From Maritalea sp051251695 (GTDB taxonomy: Bacteria > Pseudomonadota > Alphaproteobacteria > Rhizobiales > Devosiaceae): 64,000 nucleotides of DNA. The stretch spans positions 62,001 through 126,000 of the forward strand of contig NZ_JBPOEU010000003.1 in the NCBI RefSeq assembly GCF_051251695.1, read 5' to 3'. Under the pieces are notes generated by a model. That model saw only the letters and a program-made list of their open reading frames with translations. It was not told where the DNA came from and did not search any database. This document shows positions 62,072 through 64,000 of this stretch, piece after piece; position 1 is the stretch's first letter; each line of letters starts with the position of its first letter. Both the position numbers and the translations under genes were made by a program.

Positions 62072-63274
62072 ATGAGAAAACTCACAACATTGATTGCCAC
62101 AGCAGCTTTGCTCAGCAGCACCGCTTTGGCAACAGCAGGCGACACTAAAGTCGGCATTTTGATGGACATAACTGGCCCCATCGCCAACTTTATTCCACCA
62201 TTGCAAAACGCCACCAATTTGGCCGTGAAACAAGTGAACGCCCAAGGCGGTTTGCTTGATGGCAACGCCGTTGCGGTGTTTGGCGATACAACAGGTACAT
62301 CCCAAGGTGCGGTTGATGCGGCACAAAAGCTCGTCAATATTGAGAACGTGCCGGTTGTTATGGGCGCGCTTATGTCAGGCACCACAATTGCTGCCGCTGA
62401 AGCTGTGTTCATTCCTTCTGGCGTGGTTCAACTCTCGCCAACAGCAACATCTCCGGCGATGACAAATCTTGTCGATAATGATCTGGTTTACCGCATCGTG
62501 CCATCTGACAATTATCAAGGTGAAATTCTTGCCAAAATGGTCCTGGGTGAAGGCATTAAAAAGGTCGCTGTTACCTATGTAAACAACGATTATGGCGTTG
62601 GTATTGGCCAAACATTTATCGAAGCCTACAAAGCAGCTGGCGGCGAAATTGTTGCTGAAAGTAAGCACGAAGAAAAGAAAGATTCTTATCGTTCTGAACT
62701 CGCGAGCTTGGCAAAAGGCGATGCTGAAGCACTGGTTGTGGTTGCATATGCTGGCGACAGTGGCGGTAAAATCGTAAAGCAAGCGGCCGAAGGCGGCCTA
62801 TTCACGCGCTTCATCGGCACTGATGGATTGCGCGATGAATTGTTGATCAAAAATGTTGGCCCAGAAATTTTGAGCACATCGTTTTTCTCATCACCAACTT
62901 CACCTGGTGACAACCCAGCCCAAGCAACATTGCACGACGCGTACAATGCAGAATATGGCGACGGGGCAGACAAAGCGTTTGTTGACCAAACATATGACGC
63001 AACGTTCCTAACAATGTTGGCGATTGAACAAGCTGGTTCTGCTGATCGAAGCAAAATGGCTCAAGCCTTACGCGATGTGGCTTCTGCGCCGGGCGTAAAA
63101 GTTGGGCCAGGCGAATGGGAAAAAGCTAAGGCCCTAATCGCTGCGGGAACCGACATTGATTATGATGGTGCTGGCGGCACATATGACTTTGATGCAAACG
63201 GCGACGTAAGCGGTTTCATCGGAAAGTTTGTGGTTGACGGTAGCTCGTACAAACAAACTGAAATCGTCCAATAA
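62072..63274 (+). CDS. Liv-type ABC transporter substrate-binding protein
   Basis: A 400-residue type I periplasmic binding protein. Signal peptide at about 1-22 (M-R-K-L start, A-T-A/G cleavage). The mature protein opens with K-V-G-I-L-M-D-I-T-G-P and has V-V-M-G-A-L-M-S-G-T-T and A-V-T-Y-V-N-N-D-Y-G. Liv-type proteins bind amino acids, aromatic acids, amides or urea. ATG at 62072 follows AGGGAGGA. It is 76 bp after the VOC-bicupin gene and 20 bp before the ATPase gene. Confidence 0.92.
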   Translation: MRKLTTLIATAALLSSTALATAGDTKVGILMDITGPIANFIPPLQNATNLAVKQVNAQGGLLDGNAVAVFGDTTGTSQGAVDAAQKLVNIENVPVVMGALMSGTTIAAAEAVFIPSGVVQLSPTATSPAMTNLVDNDLVYRIVPSDNYQGEILAKMVLGEGIKKVAVTYVNNDYGVGIGQTFIEAYKAAGGEIVAESKHEEKKDSYRSELASLAKGDAEALVVVAYAGDSGGKIVKQAAEGGLFTRFIGTDGLRDELLIKNVGPEILSTSFFSSPTSPGDNPAQATLHDAYNAEYGDGADKAFVDQTYDATFLTMLAIEQAGSADRSKMAQALRDVASAPGVKVGPGEWEKAKALIAAGTDIDYDGAGGTYDFDANGDVSGFIGKFVVDGSSYKQTEIVQ

Positions 63275-63294
63275 TCGGTCGATAGGTCAGGTTT

Positions 63295-64000
63295 GTGATT
63301 CAGCTAGAAAATATCTGTGTCGATTTTGGCGGCTTGCGTGCGATTGATGACGTGAGTTTTAAAATCGACGCGGGTCGCATCACGGGGCTTATCGGTCCAA
63401 ATGGTGCGGGAAAAACCACCGCCTTCAATGTGATTGCAGGTGCCCTAAAACCAACTTCTGGCGGTATCATTCTTGATGGTCAAGATATAACAAACCTAAA
63501 ACCGCACCAGCGCGCAAATCGCGGGCTGGCGCGCACTTTTCAAATTCCGCACGAGTTTGCAAAACTCACAGTGCTTGAAAACCTAATGGCCGCTGCATCA
63601 GCGCCAGTTGGAGAAAACGTTTTCAACGTTGTTTTTCGACGTGGGCTTTTTGTAGCCGAAGAACGTGAAATTTATAATACGGCAAGAGAAACCATAAGCC
63701 TTTTGGAACTCGACCATGTTCGGGATGAACAGGCCGGCAATCTTTCCGGCGGGCAAAAAAAGCTTGTTGAACTTGGCCGTGCGCTCATGCGCGATCCCAA
63801 AATAATTCTGCTGGATGAAATCGGGGCAGGCATCAACCGCACATTGTTGGGCAAATTGGCAGACAAACTTCAACGACTTAACGCTGAACGAAAATTGACA
63901 TTTTGTCTTATCGAACACGATTTGGATTACGTTTCCAAACTTTGTGACCATGTGCTTGTTATGGCGCAAGGCAAGTTGCTCACGCAAGGTACAGTGGACG
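63295..64000 (+). CDS. Liv-type ABC transporter ATPase (LivG-like), 3' end outside the window
   Basis: The first 235 codons are visible from a GTG at 63295, preceded by TCAGG. Walker A is G-P-N-G-A-G-K-T (34-41), the signature is L-S-G-G-Q-K-K, Walker B is I-I-L-L-D-E-I, and the H-loop is I-E-H-D. The R-T-F-Q-I-P segment is typical of LivG. Nothing is missing in the visible part. The permeases and second ATPase are presumably beyond the right edge. Confidence 0.93.
   Translation, partial: MIQLENICVDFGGLRAIDDVSFKIDAGRITGLIGPNGAGKTTAFNVIAGALKPTSGGIILDGQDITNLKPHQRANRGLARTFQIPHEFAKLTVLENLMAAASAPVGENVFNVVFRRGLFVAEEREIYNTARETISLLELDHVRDEQAGNLSGGQKKLVELGRALMRDPKIILLDEIGAGINRTLLGKLADKLQRLNAERKLTFCLIEHDLDYVSKLCDHVLVMAQGKLLTQGTVD

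Noticed and set aside
1..64000. Mobile elements, CRISPR arrays, tRNA genes or toxin-antitoxin pairs
   Set aside because: None was seen on reading both strands; all larger frames belong to metabolic, transport, regulatory, stress or signalling genes.

Overview
The window reads as chromosomal DNA of a free-living alphaproteobacterium with fairly balanced base composition. Four things point that way: dense, tightly coupled catabolic operons; alphaproteobacterial-type valine (mmsA/mmsB) and BMP-family ABC clusters; a DUF3008 and a PRC-barrel stress protein; and, just upstream of these two stress genes, sequences matching the EcfG general-stress promoter (GGAAC-N16-CGTT). The genus cannot be told from the sequence alone. 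I see no rRNA, tRNA, CRISPR array, prophage or insertion sequence.

Region 1 (1-18.1 kb) is a purine scavenging and degradation island. A four-gene BMP-family ABC importer probably brings in nucleosides or nucleobases. Adenine deaminase and guanine deaminase feed hypoxanthine and xanthine to XdhABC. Membrane urate hydroxylase PuuD, UraH, a PuuE allantoinase fused to OHCU decarboxylase, the ureidoglycine aminohydrolase AllE and the ureidoglycolate lyase AllA carry urate towards glyoxylate. An allantoate amidohydrolase is the one step not seen. An Lrp-type regulator and the start of a saccharopine-dehydrogenase-like gene lie at the left edge.

Region 2 (18.3-46 kb) is branched-chain amino acid catabolism. 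It holds a divergent Lrp regulator and the bkd E1alpha/E1beta/E2 operon. A TetR-led leucine operon follows (isovaleryl-CoA dehydrogenase, methylcrotonyl-CoA carboxylase, HMG-CoA lyase, methylglutaconyl-CoA hydratase, plus two small proteins of unknown role). A nine-gene minus-strand operon then covers valine and part of isoleucine degradation (mmsA, acyl-CoA dehydrogenase, hydroxyisobutyryl-CoA hydrolase, mmsB, enoyl-CoA hydratase, HSD10-like dehydrogenase, thiolase) and ends in etfBA, which supplies the electron acceptor for both dehydrogenases. Other genes here are a cytosolic chemoreceptor-like protein that looks C-terminally short, a 618-residue exported protein of unknown function, an XRE regulator flanked by palindromes, and a LysR regulator that may be translated from a leaderless transcript.

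Region 3 (46-52.5 kb) has small stress-type genes (DUF3008, MgtC-like, PRC-barrel) and a five-gene Dpp-type peptide ABC transporter.

Region 4 (52.5-64 kb) is the least conventional. A MerR-type helix-turn-helix is fused to a complete citrate-synthase domain and transcribed divergently from a family III CoA-transferase, with a perfect 14-bp palindrome between them. A beta-hydroxyacid dehydrogenase and a TPR-GGDEF diguanylate cyclase follow. The window ends with a GntR-controlled cluster of unknown substrate: a kynureninase-like PLP enzyme, a VOC plus double-cupin protein, and a Liv-type ABC importer that runs off the edge. The two best candidates for undescribed biology are the HTH-citrate synthase/CoA-transferase pair and the VOC-bicupin cluster.
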